64,000 nucleotides of DNA from Sulfurimonas sp. (lineage in GTDB: Bacteria > Campylobacterota > Campylobacteria > Campylobacterales > Sulfurimonadaceae). The stretch is from contig NZ_JADGFC010000002.1 of NCBI RefSeq assembly GCF_016744025.1, positions 1-64,000 of the forward strand, in the 5' to 3' direction. This document shows, piece by piece, positions 25,495 through 35,777 of the stretch; positions within the stretch are counted from its first letter, which is position 1, and every line of letters starts with the position of its first letter. The notes below the pieces were generated by a model that was not told the origin of the DNA, ran no database searches, and saw nothing but the letters and a program-made list of their open reading frames with translations. The position numbers and the translations under genes were made by a program.

Positions 25495-28046
25495 TATGAA
25501 AGAGCTTCTGTTATAAAAGCAAGAGATGCTTCTTTAGCTTGAGGTAATTTAGTTTTATCTTTTCCACCAGCCTGTGCGAAGTCTGGACGACCACCGCCAC
25601 CGCCACCAAGGATTGGAGCAATATTCTTAATCCAGTCACCAGCTTTAGCAGAAGCATTTTTAACACCAGCAGCTATTAGAACCTTGTCACCTTTTACTTG
25701 AAAAAGCATTGCACAAAGAGATTCGTTTGCATTTTTAAGTTCATCAATTTTTTCTTTGATGTCTCCAGAGATTAACTCTTCAACTACAACTGCAACACCA
25801 TTAATTTCATTAGATGTTATTTCAACTTTTGAGCTTTCTTGAGCATCTTTGAGTTCAGTTTTCAACTCTGTTATATTTGACTTAAGTCTAGCAACACCCG
25901 CTAGAACATCTAAGTTTTTAACATCACTTTCAACTTGTTTGATAAGCATTCTTTGCTCACAGAAGTGTTGGTATGCAGCTTTACCACAAACAGCTTCTAT
26001 TCTTCTAACACCAGCAGAAACACCACTCTCTTTAGTAATGATAAATGAACCTATATTTGCAGTGTTATCAACATGAACTCCACCACAAAACTCTACAGAT
26101 GCATCTGCAAAACTAACTACTCGAACTTCATCACCGTACTTCTCACCAAATTGAGCTTTTGCACCACTATTTTTAGCATCTTGTATACCCATTACTTGAG
26201 TATTTGCACTTATGCCTTTAAGTACATCATTGTTAACTCTAGTTTCTATCTCAGCTATTTCAGCATGACTTAGAGCTTTTGGATGAGAGAAGTCAAATCT
26301 AAGTCTCTTAGCTTCAACAAGTGAACCTGCTTGAGAAATATGATCGCCTAAAACATCAGATAATACAGCGTGTAAAAGGTGAGTAGCTGAGTGATGTTTA
26401 ATAATTGCATTTCTTGAAATATCAACCTTAGCATCTACGAGATCACCAATTTTTATTGTTGATGTAACAGTGATTTGTGAAAGGTTAAGGTCGAAAAACT
26501 TTTTAGTATCTTCAACTTTAGCAAAACCTTCAAGCTCTCCATTGTCACCTGTTTGACCACCACTTAAAGCATAAAAAGGAGTTATATCTAAAAGAACCCA
26601 TCCTTTTGAACCAGCTTGTAAGGTTTGCACACTCTTGAAGTTATCATCAAGAAGAGCTTGTACTTCCCCTGAATGTTGAGTAAACTCATAACCAACAAAA
26701 GTGTTCTCGCCAAACTTCTCTAAAAGCTCTTTAAAATCACCATGAGTCTCAGAATCACCACTACCTTTCCAAGCAGCTTTAGCGCGAGTACGTTGCTCTA
26801 ACATTAGCTCCTCAAATTTTGCAGAGTCAAGATTAAGGTTTTTACCTTTTAACATATCTTCTGTCAGGTCAAGTGGGAAACCAAAAGTATCATAAAGTTT
26901 AAATGCAACCTCACCTGAAAAAGTCTCTTTTGTGTTTAAAAGTTCTTCTTCAAATAGAGCGATTCCAGACTCAATAGTCTTGAAAAATCTTGCTTCTTCA
27001 AGTTGTATTTGTTCTGTAACAGCTTTTGCTTTTACTATTAGATAATCATATTCTCCACCCATAAGTTCTACAACAGTATTTACAAGTTTGTACATGAAAG
27101 CTTCTCTAAAACCAAGAAGGTAACCATGTCTTACAGCACGACGAAGAATACGACGAAGCACATAACCACGTCCTTCATTTGAGAAGTTAATACCCTGAGC
27201 TAAAAGGAAAAGTGCAGTTCTAATATGATCAGCAATTACACGATAAGATGCCCCAGTTGCATATGAATACTCTTTGCCAATTAGTTTTTCAACATCCCTA
27301 ATGATAGGCATAAATAGAGATGAATCATAGTTACTAAGAACTCCCTCTTTTATAGCTACAACACGTTCAAGTCCCATACCTGTGTCGATTGAAGGTTTTG
27401 GAAGTGGCGTCATTGTTCCATCAGCATTTCTTTCATACTGCATAAATACAAGGTTCCAAATTTCTAAAAATCTGTCACCCTCACCACCAAGATAATCTTC
27501 TTCGCCAGAAAAATTCTCAGCACCTTGATCATAAAAGATTTCACTACATGGTCCACATGGTCCAGTATCACCCATTGACCAAAAGTTATCAGCATCACCA
27601 AGACGAAGAATTCTCTCTAGTGGAACATGTTTTTGCCACAGAAGTTCAGCTTCATCATCACTCTCATGAATAGTAATCCAAAGTTTATCTTTAGGTAGTT
27701 CTAGAACCTCTGTTAAAAACTCCCATGCGTAGTCAAGTACTTCTTCTTTAAAGTAGTCACCAAAGCTAAAGTTTCCTAACATCTCAAAAAATGTATGGTG
27801 TCTTGCTGTATGTCCAACATTTTCTAAATCGTTATGCTTTCCACCGGCTCTTAAACATGTTTGACATGAAGTAGCTCTTGGGTTAGTAGGTCTAGGAATT
27901 TCACCTGTAAAAATTGACTTAAAAGGCACCATTCCAGCATTGTTGAAAAGAAGTGAAGCATCTTCTGGCACTAGTGGCGCTGACGCAATTCTGTTATGGT
28001 TTTTTGACTCAAAAAATTTTAAGTACTCTTCTCTAATATCCATCAT
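25494..28046 (-). CDS. alaS: Alanyl-tRNA synthetase
   Basis: Cytoplasmic class II synthetase charging tRNA-Ala; 850 residues, the expected size. The N-terminal catalytic domain starts [17 protein letters not shown] and contains [19 protein letters not shown] and DTGMGLERV. The editing domain has the zinc-binding [12 protein letters not shown] and CGGVHVDNT motifs. The C-terminal C-Ala domain contains the glycine-rich [17 protein letters not shown]. Either of two adjacent ATGs (28046 or 28043) may start. It is followed directly by the CopD-like gene. Confidence 0.98.
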   Translation of the reverse strand: MMDIREEYLKFFESKNHNRIASAPLVPEDASLLFNNAGMVPFKSIFTGEIPRPTNPRATSCQTCLRAGGKHNDLENVGHTARHHTFFEMLGNFSFGDYFKEEVLDYAWEFLTEVLELPKDKLWITIHESDDEAELLWQKHVPLERILRLGDADNFWSMGDTGPCGPCSEIFYDQGAENFSGEEDYLGGEGDRFLEIWNLVFMQYERNADGTMTPLPKPSIDTGMGLERVVAIKEGVLSNYDSSLFMPIIRDVEKLIGKEYSYATGASYRVIADHIRTALFLLAQGINFSNEGRGYVLRRILRRAVRHGYLLGFREAFMYKLVNTVVELMGGEYDYLIVKAKAVTEQIQLEEARFFKTIESGIALFEEELLNTKETFSGEVAFKLYDTFGFPLDLTEDMLKGKNLNLDSAKFEELMLEQRTRAKAAWKGSGDSETHGDFKELLEKFGENTFVGYEFTQHSGEVQALLDDNFKSVQTLQAGSKGWVLLDITPFYALSGGQTGDNGELEGFAKVEDTKKFFDLNLSQITVTSTIKIGDLVDAKVDISRNAIIKHHSATHLLHAVLSDVLGDHISQAGSLVEAKRLRFDFSHPKALSHAEIAEIETRVNNDVLKGISANTQVMGIQDAKNSGAKAQFGEKYGDEVRVVSFADASVEFCGGVHVDNTANIGSFIITKESGVSAGVRRIEAVCGKAAYQHFCEQRMLIKQVESDVKNLDVLAGVARLKSNITELKTELKDAQESSKVEITSNEINGVAVVVEELISGDIKEKIDELKNANESLCAMLFQVKGDKVLIAAGVKNASAKAGDWIKNIAPILGGGGGGRPDFAQAGGKDKTKLPQAKEASLAFITEALS

Positions 28047-28070
28047 TATTCTCTTTTATAAAATTGCTCG

Positions 28071-28076
28071 ATTATA
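28071..28076 (-). promoter_or_regulatory. Candidate -10 element for alaS
   Basis: TATAAT in the context AGATATAATCG on the minus strand, 25 nt upstream of alaS, predicts a leader of about 18 nt. Confidence 0.45.
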
Positions 28077-28099
28077 TCTAAAAATGGGGATAAAAAGAG

Positions 28100-28540
28100 T
28101 TAAAAGTAAGTGTTTTCGTCCTCTATTTTGGTGTTTTTGTAATTTTTTTTGAATATTTCAGCCGCAATTCCATTTGAGTAATGGAGAATGTCTCTTTGCT
28201 CATTTAATATTGGAGTAGTTCCAAACCCACAGCTCGGACTTTTTGACTTTAAAATTATCTTGTTCGCATCTGGATTATCTTTTATAAATGAGTTAATTTC
28301 ATCTTCTAAAAGCTGTGTTACATCTTCTTTAGTAACATCGGTTATTATCCTGTTATCTGCATCAATATTTATAACACTAATTCTCTGTCTCGGTGTTCCA
28401 AAGATTGGAGCTTCAGGACAAAAAGGAATTATTTCATACTCTTTAAGGGCATCTATAATTTCTGTACTTTTTTTTGTTTTACCGTCATAACGGCATAAAT
28501 TACCAAGTAAACAAGACGAAACAATCACTTTTTTTTTCAT
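28100..28540 (-). CDS. DUF523 family protein
   Basis: A 146-residue protein with the DUF523 signatures VSSCLLGNLCRYDGK at the N-terminus, FCPEAPIFGTPR, and LKSKSPSCGFG near residue 106. Conserved cysteines in each segment suggest metal or Fe-S binding, but the function is not established. The ATG at 28540 overlaps the aldehyde dehydrogenase stop by one base (TAATG) and is preferred to a TTG two codons upstream. It shares an operon with the dehydrogenase. Confidence 0.83.
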   Translation of the reverse strand: MKKKVIVSSCLLGNLCRYDGKTKKSTEIIDALKEYEIIPFCPEAPIFGTPRQRISVINIDADNRIITDVTKEDVTQLLEDEINSFIKDNPDANKIILKSKSPSCGFGTTPILNEQRDILHYSNGIAAEIFKKNYKNTKIEDENTYF

Positions 28541-29955
28541 TAACAAATAATGACACTTTTTATTTCTGTCATCTCTTCTATAGCAAACTTAGGACCTTCA
28601 CGCCCTACTCCGCTTAATTTCAATCCGCCATATGGCTGAATATCAAAACGAATGGTAGGTATGTCATTTATAATAATTCCACCTGCATCTAACTCTGAAA
28701 TAGCGCGTTTTGTTATACTTAAATCATTTGTAAAAACAGAAAACTGAAGACCATAAGGAGAGTTGTTCATACGAGGAATTGCATCATCAAAATTATCTAC
28801 TTTTACAAGGGAGACTATAGGAGCAAAAACCTCTTCACAAACTATCGCCATATCATCACGCACATCAGCCATTACACAAGGGTAAAACATTCTTCCCTCA
28901 CGTTTTAACTCAAGCATAGATGTCGCACCTTCTTTAACTGCACTCTTTACCCAATTCATAGCACGAATAGCAGACTCATCATCTATAAGTGGACCTAAAA
29001 AAGTATCATCATCATAAGGAGAACCAACTACTAATTTTTTAGTTTCTTCTGCCATCTTAGATGCAAACTCATCATATATATCAGCATTGACATAGATGCG
29101 TTGAAGAGAGATGCAAACCTGACCTGAGTTTACAAAAGCACCAAATGCACAACGAGTTGCCGCAAGATCCAAATCTGCACTTGAATCTATGTATGTTGCA
29201 GCATTTCCACCAAGCTCTAGGGATACTTTTTTTATTCCTGCACTTTTAGTAATAATATTTCCAACAGGGACAGAACCAGTAAAACTTATGACTCTTGGAA
29301 TGTCGCTGGTAATTAGAGCACTTCCAACCTCAGCATCACCATATACAACACTAAGAGCATCTTTTATCGCATACTCACTATCAATAAATAGTTTTGCAAA
29401 TTTATAAGCAGTTAGAGGTGCTTCAGGAGTTGGTTTTAAAACTACAGCATTACCTGCAACAAGGGCAGGAGCGAGTTTATGTGCTACAAGGTTTAGTGGA
29501 AAATTAAAAGGTGTTATAGCTACAACAACACCAGCTGGCTCTCTTGTAAAAAATGCCATTGTTTTTTTTCCACTAGCCATGGCATCTGTATTGATCGTTT
29601 CACCATGCATAGTACGCATAGTCTCACATGATAAAGTAACAGTTTCTATGCATCTATCAACTTCTATGCGAGAAAAAGATATAGGTTTACCTACCTCATC
29701 AGTTATAGTTTGAGCTATATCTTCTCTATTTTCTTTTAGCTTAGAACATACATCCAAAAGCCAATCACATCTTTGAGATAGAGTGCTCTTTTTAGCTTCT
29801 TTTGCCGATAAGTGTGCAATATCTAAAGCCTTCTTTGCATCTTCTTCACTACAGATAGGAGCACGAGAAACTACATCTCCCCTGTAAGGACTTATTCTCT
29901 CACTGAAGTTTTCACCTGTTTGCTCTGTTGAGCCAAAAAATATTTTTGCATCCAT
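28540..29955 (-). CDS. NAD(P)-dependent aldehyde dehydrogenase
   Basis: Cytoplasmic oxidoreductase of 471 residues. Cofactor and catalytic features are AITPFNFPLNLVAHKLAPAL, ISFTGSVPVGN, LELGGNAATY with its general-base glutamate, and the nucleophile cysteine in FVNSGQVCISLQRIYV. The substrate is not clear; the sequence style is near succinate-semialdehyde, lactaldehyde or non-phosphorylating glyceraldehyde-3-phosphate dehydrogenases. The ATG at 29955, with GGAG 6 nt upstream, is preferred over a TTG four codons earlier that lies within the ribosome site. Confidence 0.9.
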   Translation of the reverse strand: MDAKIFFGSTEQTGENFSERISPYRGDVVSRAPICSEEDAKKALDIAHLSAKEAKKSTLSQRCDWLLDVCSKLKENREDIAQTITDEVGKPISFSRIEVDRCIETVTLSCETMRTMHGETINTDAMASGKKTMAFFTREPAGVVVAITPFNFPLNLVAHKLAPALVAGNAVVLKPTPEAPLTAYKFAKLFIDSEYAIKDALSVVYGDAEVGSALITSDIPRVISFTGSVPVGNIITKSAGIKKVSLELGGNAATYIDSSADLDLAATRCAFGAFVNSGQVCISLQRIYVNADIYDEFASKMAEETKKLVVGSPYDDDTFLGPLIDDESAIRAMNWVKSAVKEGATSMLELKREGRMFYPCVMADVRDDMAIVCEEVFAPIVSLVKVDNFDDAIPRMNNSPYGLQFSVFTNDLSITKRAISELDAGGIIINDIPTIRFDIQPYGGLKLSGVGREGPKFAIEEMTEIKSVIIC

Positions 29956-30050
29956 GAAAATCTCCAATTTATTTTAAAATATTATATCATTTCTTTCACA
30001 TTTAATCCACACAGAGTTATGTTAATTTTACATACTTAGAGGAGCTTGTT

Positions 30051-30800
30051 ATGAAAAAGATTATTATACTAATACTAATATCACTAAGTCTAAATGCTAA
30101 CACTATGAAGATGGATTATATAGGTGAGTTGTCTATATTTGGCAAAATAGCTGCTGCAAAAGTTGTATATGACAATGATGGTGAAAAGTACAGCATTAAA
30201 ATCATAGGAAGCGGAGTTGGTATTGTTGGTAAACTTACTAATAACAAGCAGTATATATTGCAAAGCATTGGTTTAGTTAAAGATGGGGTGCTTATTCCAC
30301 AAAAGTATATTAACTCTGAGTATGGCAATGGTTTTGAGAAAATAAAAACTTATACTATCGATTATGCTAATAATAAAACTATTGTTAATGAGTATAAAAA
30401 AGATAGAGTGGAAATATCAGAGTTTGATATTATTCATGTGAGATATAACGTTAGCTACAAGGATATTATTACAAAAAAAGAAAAAGTTTTAGATGAAATA
30501 TACCAAGATGATATGATAAGTGTCTTTTTTAACAAAAAACACAATCTTCTTTCTATGAAAAAAGATGAGACAAAACAGATGAATGCTCTTGGTAGTAAAG
30601 ATACTGAACAAGGCATTATAGTTAAGCATATAAGACAAGAAGACGATAAGTCTATCTTTAGCGTAAGAGTTAAAAAAGACTATCTTAGTGGTGGGTCTAA
30701 AGATGCTACATTTATTTTAGATAGTGAAAATATTTTATATGAAACTAGGATTGACGGTATTTTATTTTTTGGAAATGCAAGTGTTAGAAGAGTAAAGTAA
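30051..30800 (+). CDS. Exported DUF3108-like protein
   Basis: A 249-residue protein with a signal peptide (IIILILISLSLNANT) and a beta-rich body. YIGELSIFGKIAAAKVVYD at the N-terminus, the internal FFNKKHNLLSMKK and the C-terminal ATFILDSENILYETRIDGIL fit the DUF3108 pattern of periplasmic or lipid-associated proteins. No catalytic motif is evident. The start follows GAGGAGCTTGTT. It is flanked by minus-strand genes on both sides and is probably monocistronic. Confidence 0.6.
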   Translation: MKKIIILILISLSLNANTMKMDYIGELSIFGKIAAAKVVYDNDGEKYSIKIIGSGVGIVGKLTNNKQYILQSIGLVKDGVLIPQKYINSEYGNGFEKIKTYTIDYANNKTIVNEYKKDRVEISEFDIIHVRYNVSYKDIITKKEKVLDEIYQDDMISVFFNKKHNLLSMKKDETKQMNALGSKDTEQGIIVKHIRQEDDKSIFSVRVKKDYLSGGSKDATFILDSENILYETRIDGILFFGNASVRRVK

Positions 30801-30801
30801 A

Positions 30802-31131
30802 TTAGATTGTTATATTATCTACAAGTTCCACATCTTGTGGAGTAACTATAATCGCGTCATACATAAAATCTACATCTAAAGAATTCTTTTTCATATAAAC
30901 ATCGCCTGTTCTAAGTAGTCTTGATAATTTTTGAGGTGTTATGTTTTGGATTGCAGACTCATAGTCAAGTCCACTTTTTACTTCGACGAAGTGAAGAACT
31001 TCGTCTTTTGTTGCGATAATGTCTATCTCACCAAAACGTGAGTAGAAGTTTCGCTCTATTATCATAAAGCCATTTTCATCAAGAAATTTACATGCTTTGT
31101 CTTCAGCTAAATTTCCTTTGGCTCTACTCAT
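30802..31131 (-). CDS. yraN: YraN/UPF0102 putative endonuclease-like protein
   Basis: A 109-residue protein of the UPF0102 family with a PD-(D/E)xK-like core: GNLAEDKACKFLDENGF, then FYSRFGEIDIIATKDEVLHFVEVKSG, in which D and ExK occupy the expected catalytic spacing. Similar proteins resemble Holliday-junction resolvases, but activity is not proven. The ATG abuts the formate dehydrogenase stop, so it is the last gene of the aminotransferase-hom-dehydrogenase operon. Confidence 0.87.
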   Translation of the reverse strand: MSRAKGNLAEDKACKFLDENGFMIIERNFYSRFGEIDIIATKDEVLHFVEVKSGLDYESAIQNITPQKLSRLLRTGDVYMKKNSLDVDFMYDAIIVTPQDVELVDNITI

Positions 31132-33201
31132 CTAAGTGTTTATTACTTCTACTTTAATTGTCTTAAATGCAGCAGTCATTATAAGTTCATCATGAGCATC
31201 TCCAAAGAGAGCGTTAATTTTACTTTTTGCATGATGGAAAGTTGAGAACAATGTTTTTGGTTGAACCTTATCTGTTATTTTTATAGTTAGTGGTGTTGTC
31301 TCACCAAACTCACTTCTTAATATAACCCGTTCACTCGTGAAATCAGCTGCATCTTCTTCACAAACAAGAAGTACATCTTCATCATAACGTTTCATTAAAG
31401 ATTCACATCTTGAAGTTTGCGAAGCATTGTTATATTGAGCAAGAGTTCTACCTGTACTTAAGTGATAACCTGTAAGTTTTTTATCAAGTATCTCTTTTAT
31501 CATTCCACGAAGTTTATATTGATTATATTTAAAATGACCAAGTCCATCTTCAGTACGAAAGTCTAACTGGTGAAGAATTGGTGTATCCTCAGTATGTACA
31601 GGCCACTGAAGACCACGTTTACGATGTTTCTCAAGTCTATGGTAATCAGCTCCCGAAAAGCGTCTATAAGCAACGCGTTGAACTTCACTCCATACATCTT
31701 CACTCGTTTTATAGTCGTAATCTCCACCCATTTTATTATCAAGTATCTGTAATACTTCCCAGTCATCAGGCAAGTCAGATTTAACTAGGGGCTGAGATAG
31801 ATGCAGACGACGCATAGCATTTACATAAACACCTGTTTTTTCATATGCTGATTTTACACCAACAACAATATCCGCACGTTTTGCAATATCAGTCATAAAA
31901 AGCTCTTGAACAAAAATCATATCAAGCTTCTCAATTGCACGATCTATTTTATTAAGATTTGGATGAATATGAGTTAAATCTTCACCAATATTAAGTACAA
32001 CTTTAACTCTATCTTCTAACATCTCATCAACAAGTTGAGGAGTCATAAGACCAATCTCTTTTGGTACTTGATAATCAGGAGCATAATATGGAAGCATTCC
32101 CATATCACATGTTCCTTGAACATTATTTTGACCACGAAGAGGCATAAGACCTGCTCCACTCTTTCCAATATTACCAGTCATTAAGCTCAAGTGAACCATT
32201 GCCATTACAGCGTAAGAACCATCAATATGTTCAGTTATTCCAAGTCCCCAAAAAATCATAGACTTTTTAAGTGCATATTCACGAGCAACTTTTCTTATCA
32301 TTTTAGAAAGATACTCATAACCTTCTATCTCGTTATAGTAGTCTGGGTTAGCAAAGGGATCATTAATAATTTTCTCGGCAAATGCATCAAAATCTTTTGT
32401 ACGATTTTTTAAAAAGTCTTCATCATAAAGCTCTTCTTCTATAATTACATAGGCAAGCATATTTAGAGTTAATAAGTTTGCTTCATGAGGCATAATAGCC
32501 TTGTATTTAGAAAATCTATGAAGTTTAATCTCACGTACATCAAAAACAGCCAAGTTGTCTTTTTTACGCGCAACATCAATCATACGATTAGCAATAATTG
32601 GATGTGCTTCTGTTGTGTTTGAACCAATAACTATCATAAATTCAGTGTTATAAATATCATTGTAAGTATTAGTAGCAGCACCCTCACCAATTGTTACTCT
32701 CATACCACTTAGTGATGGGGAGTGACAAACACGAGCACAATTATCTACATGTGGAGAGTTTAGAGTATGACGAGTGAATTTTTGAAAAAGGTAAGATGAT
32801 TCACAAGAAGTTCTTGCTCCACCGATAGAACAAATAGATTTACGACCATAGTTAGCTTGAGTCTCTTTTAACTTCATTGTACAAGCTGTAGTTGCATTAT
32901 CAAGGTCTGTTTCATACCAAGTTTCATCTAAATCAACTAAAAAAGAAGAGATAGCTTCCTTGATTGATGGATTTTTTTCTAAGAAACTTTTTCTGATTCT
33001 AGGAATACGAAGTCTATCTGGAGCATCTACAAAACCAAAACCATACTTACCCTTGATACAGAGCTTGCCTTGAGAAACTACACCATCTGGATGAGCAAAA
33101 ATCTTTACAATTTTATTCTCTTTAGTATCTACATTTGCTGCTATATCACAGCCAACTCCACAATATGTACATACACTATCTATAGTTTCTATATTTGGCA
33201 T
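31132..33201 (-). CDS. Molybdopterin oxidoreductase, formate dehydrogenase alpha-like
   Basis: A 689-residue bis-MGD enzyme. The N-terminal [4Fe-4S] motif is CTYCGVGCDIAANV with a later cysteine in KLCIKGKYGFG. The active site NCARVCHSPSLSG places cysteine where selenocysteine or cysteine binds Mo/W in formate dehydrogenases. Other signatures are GSNTTEAHPI, ARKK, RGQNNVQGTCDMG and the C-terminal STGRTLAQYNN. No signal peptide or twin-arginine motif is seen, so it is probably cytoplasmic. No beta, gamma or diaphorase subunit is nearby, so its electron partner is unknown. It follows hom by 9 nt; the start has AGGA 5 nt upstream. Assimilatory nitrate reductase is an alternative, less likely given the active-site context. 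Confidence 0.8.
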   Translation of the reverse strand: MPNIETIDSVCTYCGVGCDIAANVDTKENKIVKIFAHPDGVVSQGKLCIKGKYGFGFVDAPDRLRIPRIRKSFLEKNPSIKEAISSFLVDLDETWYETDLDNATTACTMKLKETQANYGRKSICSIGGARTSCESSYLFQKFTRHTLNSPHVDNCARVCHSPSLSGMRVTIGEGAATNTYNDIYNTEFMIVIGSNTTEAHPIIANRMIDVARKKDNLAVFDVREIKLHRFSKYKAIMPHEANLLTLNMLAYVIIEEELYDEDFLKNRTKDFDAFAEKIINDPFANPDYYNEIEGYEYLSKMIRKVAREYALKKSMIFWGLGITEHIDGSYAVMAMVHLSLMTGNIGKSGAGLMPLRGQNNVQGTCDMGMLPYYAPDYQVPKEIGLMTPQLVDEMLEDRVKVVLNIGEDLTHIHPNLNKIDRAIEKLDMIFVQELFMTDIAKRADIVVGVKSAYEKTGVYVNAMRRLHLSQPLVKSDLPDDWEVLQILDNKMGGDYDYKTSEDVWSEVQRVAYRRFSGADYHRLEKHRKRGLQWPVHTEDTPILHQLDFRTEDGLGHFKYNQYKLRGMIKEILDKKLTGYHLSTGRTLAQYNNASQTSRCESLMKRYDEDVLLVCEEDAADFTSERVILRSEFGETTPLTIKITDKVQPKTLFSTFHHAKSKINALFGDAHDELIMTAAFKTIKVEVINT

Positions 33202-33210
33202 AAAAGTCCT

Positions 33211-34470
33211 TTATACTATTCTAATCATTACTGGAGTTGAGTTTACAAACTCTAACTCTTCAATCTCTTTTATCATATTTTGAATATCTTTTTCTAGTGC
33301 TATATGAGTAGAAATAAGTAAGTTTGCAGAGTTAGTTGAAGATGGACGTTGAAGCATAGTCTCAACTGAAATATTGTTATCTTCAAATACCTTAGTTATT
33401 TTTGCAAGTACTCCTGCACGATCAGATACATTTATACGAAGATAGTATTTTGAGTTAATATCGTCAGTAGCTTTTAAAGTAAGTTTTCCTTCCATTGGCT
33501 TATCAAATCCAAGCATTGGAGTTGATTTTCCACTTCTTGCAATATCAATTATGTTTGCAACAACAGCACTTGCAGTTGCATCTCCACCAGCTCCAGGACC
33601 ATAATAAAGTGTCTCACCAACCTTATCCCCTACAACAGAGATTCCGTTCATAACACCATCTATTTTAGCAATCATCTCATCTTTTGAAATCAAACAAGCA
33701 TGAACTCTAAGTTCTACTTCATTTGCATCTTTTTTAGCAATTCCTAAAAGTTTTATAGCGTAACCAAACTCTTTTGCAAAAGTAATATCATCTTGGCTAA
33801 CATTCTCAATACCTTCGATTAAAATATCTTCAGGCTTGGCATCTAAGCCATAAGCGATAGATGCAAGGATAAGTAGTTTATGAGCAGCATCGTATCCACC
33901 AACATCAAAAGTTGGATCAGCTTCTGCATAACCAAGTTCTTGAGCCTCTTTTAAAATAGCATCATAAGCAACGCCCTCTTCAGTCATCTTAGTCATCATA
34001 TAGTTACAAGTACCATTCATGATTCCCATGATTGATTCGATATGATTTGCAGACAAACCATCTCTAAGAGCATTAATGATTGGAATACCACCAGCTACTG
34101 AAGCCTCATACTCAAATGCGATAGTTCCAGCAATCTCTTGAAGCTCATAACGGTGATAAGCTAGTAGTGCCTTGTTAGCTGTAACAACTGCTTTTCCATT
34201 TTTAAGTGCGCGTTTAACAACTTCAAATGGCTCATCTACTCCACCCATAAGTTCTACTACAATATCAATCTCTTCATCATTTAGAATGTCATCAACATTA
34301 TCGCTAAGAGAGATATCTAAACCTCTATCTTTGTTAAGATTTTTAACAACACCACTCTTAACTGATATATCAACACCAGCACGAGCAGAAATAATCTCTG
34401 CATTGTCTTTTAAAATTTGAGCTACACTTGTTCCAACAGTTCCAACACCCATTATTCCTACTTTTATCAT
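33211..34470 (-). CDS. hom: Homoserine dehydrogenase
   Basis: NAD(P)-dependent enzyme converting aspartate semialdehyde to homoserine for threonine and methionine synthesis. The 419-residue protein has Rossmann GIMGVGTVGTSVAQIL, catalytic GIMNGTCNYMMTKM and EAQELGYAEADPTFDVGGYDAAHKL, and a C-terminal ACT domain (YYLRINVSDRAGVLAKITK) for threonine feedback. The ATG at 34470 lies 1 nt after the aminotransferase stop and is preferred over a TTG seven codons upstream, which overlaps that gene. The two are translationally coupled. Confidence 0.95.
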   Translation of the reverse strand: MIKVGIMGVGTVGTSVAQILKDNAEIISARAGVDISVKSGVVKNLNKDRGLDISLSDNVDDILNDEEIDIVVELMGGVDEPFEVVKRALKNGKAVVTANKALLAYHRYELQEIAGTIAFEYEASVAGGIPIINALRDGLSANHIESIMGIMNGTCNYMMTKMTEEGVAYDAILKEAQELGYAEADPTFDVGGYDAAHKLLILASIAYGLDAKPEDILIEGIENVSQDDITFAKEFGYAIKLLGIAKKDANEVELRVHACLISKDEMIAKIDGVMNGISVVGDKVGETLYYGPGAGGDATASAVVANIIDIARSGKSTPMLGFDKPMEGKLTLKATDDINSKYYLRINVSDRAGVLAKITKVFEDNNISVETMLQRPSSTNSANLLISTHIALEKDIQNMIKEIEELEFVNSTPVMIRIV

Positions 34471-34471
34471 A

Positions 34472-35692
34472 CTATTTTTTTTCCTCTTCAAACTGTTTTA
34501 AAAAATCTTTTATACTTTTAGCCGCTTGGCGGATTCTATTGTCATTTTCAATAAGTGCTATTCGAACATAGTTCTCACCATAAGCACCAAAACCTATTCC
34601 AGGAGCCACTGCTACACCAGCTTCAGTTAATAGTCTTTTTGAAAATTCTAAACTACCAAGATGCTCTACACACTCAGGCAATTTAGCCCAAACAAACATA
34701 CTTGCTTGATTTTTGCGTATTTTCCATCCAGCTCTTTCAAATGCTTCAAGTAAAACATCTTGACGATGATCATACTTATCTGTAATATCTTTAACACATT
34801 GCTGGTCGCCATTAAGTGCTATAGTAGCTGCAACTTGAATAGGAGTAAACATACCATAGTCTAACCATGACTTTATCTTTTGAAGAGCGCCAATAAGTTT
34901 TTCATTTCCTACAAAGAAACCAACTCTCCAGCCAGCCATATTATAAGATTTTGAAAGTGTAAAACTCTCAACCGCAACATCTTTTGCACCTGGAACACTC
35001 ATAATTGAAGGAGTTACATAACCACCAAAAGTTATATCTCCATATGCAATATCAGAGATGATATAAAATCTTTTCTCTTTTGCCATTGCAACTAACTTAA
35101 CATAGAACTCTTGAGTTACTGTTACAGTCGTCGGATTATGAGGAAAGTTAACTAGTACATATTTTGGTTTAGGAGAACTCTCTTTAAAAACACGATCTAA
35201 ATCTTTAAAAAATTTATCTTCATCCAATTTATAGTCTTCATCAAATTCTATGCCAAACTTAACAACATTTCCACCTGCTAAGATAAAAGAATATTCATGA
35301 ATTGGATAAGTCGGATCAGGAACTACAGCAACATCACCCGGGTTAGTAACCGCATAAGTAAGATGTGCATAACCCTCTTTTGAACCCATAGTTGCAACAC
35401 ACTCTGTCATAGGGTCTAAATCACAGTCATATCTTCTTTTATACCAATCAGAGATTGCCATTAAAAGTTTAGGTATACCTTTTGAAGTTGAGTAACCATG
35501 TGTTTTTGTTTTTTGGGCTGACTCTACAAGTTTTTCTCGTATATGCTCTGGAGTATCACCATCTGGGTTACCCATTGAGAAGTCAATAACATCAGCACCT
35601 GCTCTACGCTCAGCCATCTTCAAGTCATTTACTTCAGCAAAAACATACTTTGGTAATCTCTTCATTTTGTCAAACTGTATTTCATCAAACAT
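34472..35692 (-). CDS. Class I aminotransferase (LL-DAP/AlaC type)
   Basis: PLP aminotransferase of 406 residues. It has VIDFSMGNPDGDTPEHI, the substrate segment VNFPHNPTTVTVT, and the lysine motif SFTLSKSYNMAGWRVGFFVG. Similar proteins are described as LL-diaminopimelate aminotransferase or alanine transaminase (AlaC); which reaction it performs is not settled. Its coupling to hom suggests aspartate-family metabolism. The ATG at 35692 with AGGA 7 nt upstream is preferred to a TTG one codon earlier. Confidence 0.88.
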   Translation of the reverse strand: MFDEIQFDKMKRLPKYVFAEVNDLKMAERRAGADVIDFSMGNPDGDTPEHIREKLVESAQKTKTHGYSTSKGIPKLLMAISDWYKRRYDCDLDPMTECVATMGSKEGYAHLTYAVTNPGDVAVVPDPTYPIHEYSFILAGGNVVKFGIEFDEDYKLDEDKFFKDLDRVFKESSPKPKYVLVNFPHNPTTVTVTQEFYVKLVAMAKEKRFYIISDIAYGDITFGGYVTPSIMSVPGAKDVAVESFTLSKSYNMAGWRVGFFVGNEKLIGALQKIKSWLDYGMFTPIQVAATIALNGDQQCVKDITDKYDHRQDVLLEAFERAGWKIRKNQASMFVWAKLPECVEHLGSLEFSKRLLTEAGVAVAPGIGFGAYGENYVRIALIENDNRIRQAAKSIKDFLKQFEEEKK

Positions 35693-35777
35693 CAAATATT
35701 CCTAGTAAAATTATTGATGTTATTTTAGCGAAAAATATTTAGAAAGAGCTAAGGAGTCTTATGTTTGATGTGTGGGG

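Noticed and set aside
32680..32760. Selenocysteine in the formate dehydrogenase
   Set aside because: The active-site codon encodes cysteine (VCH), and no in-frame TGA or SECIS-like hairpin is needed.
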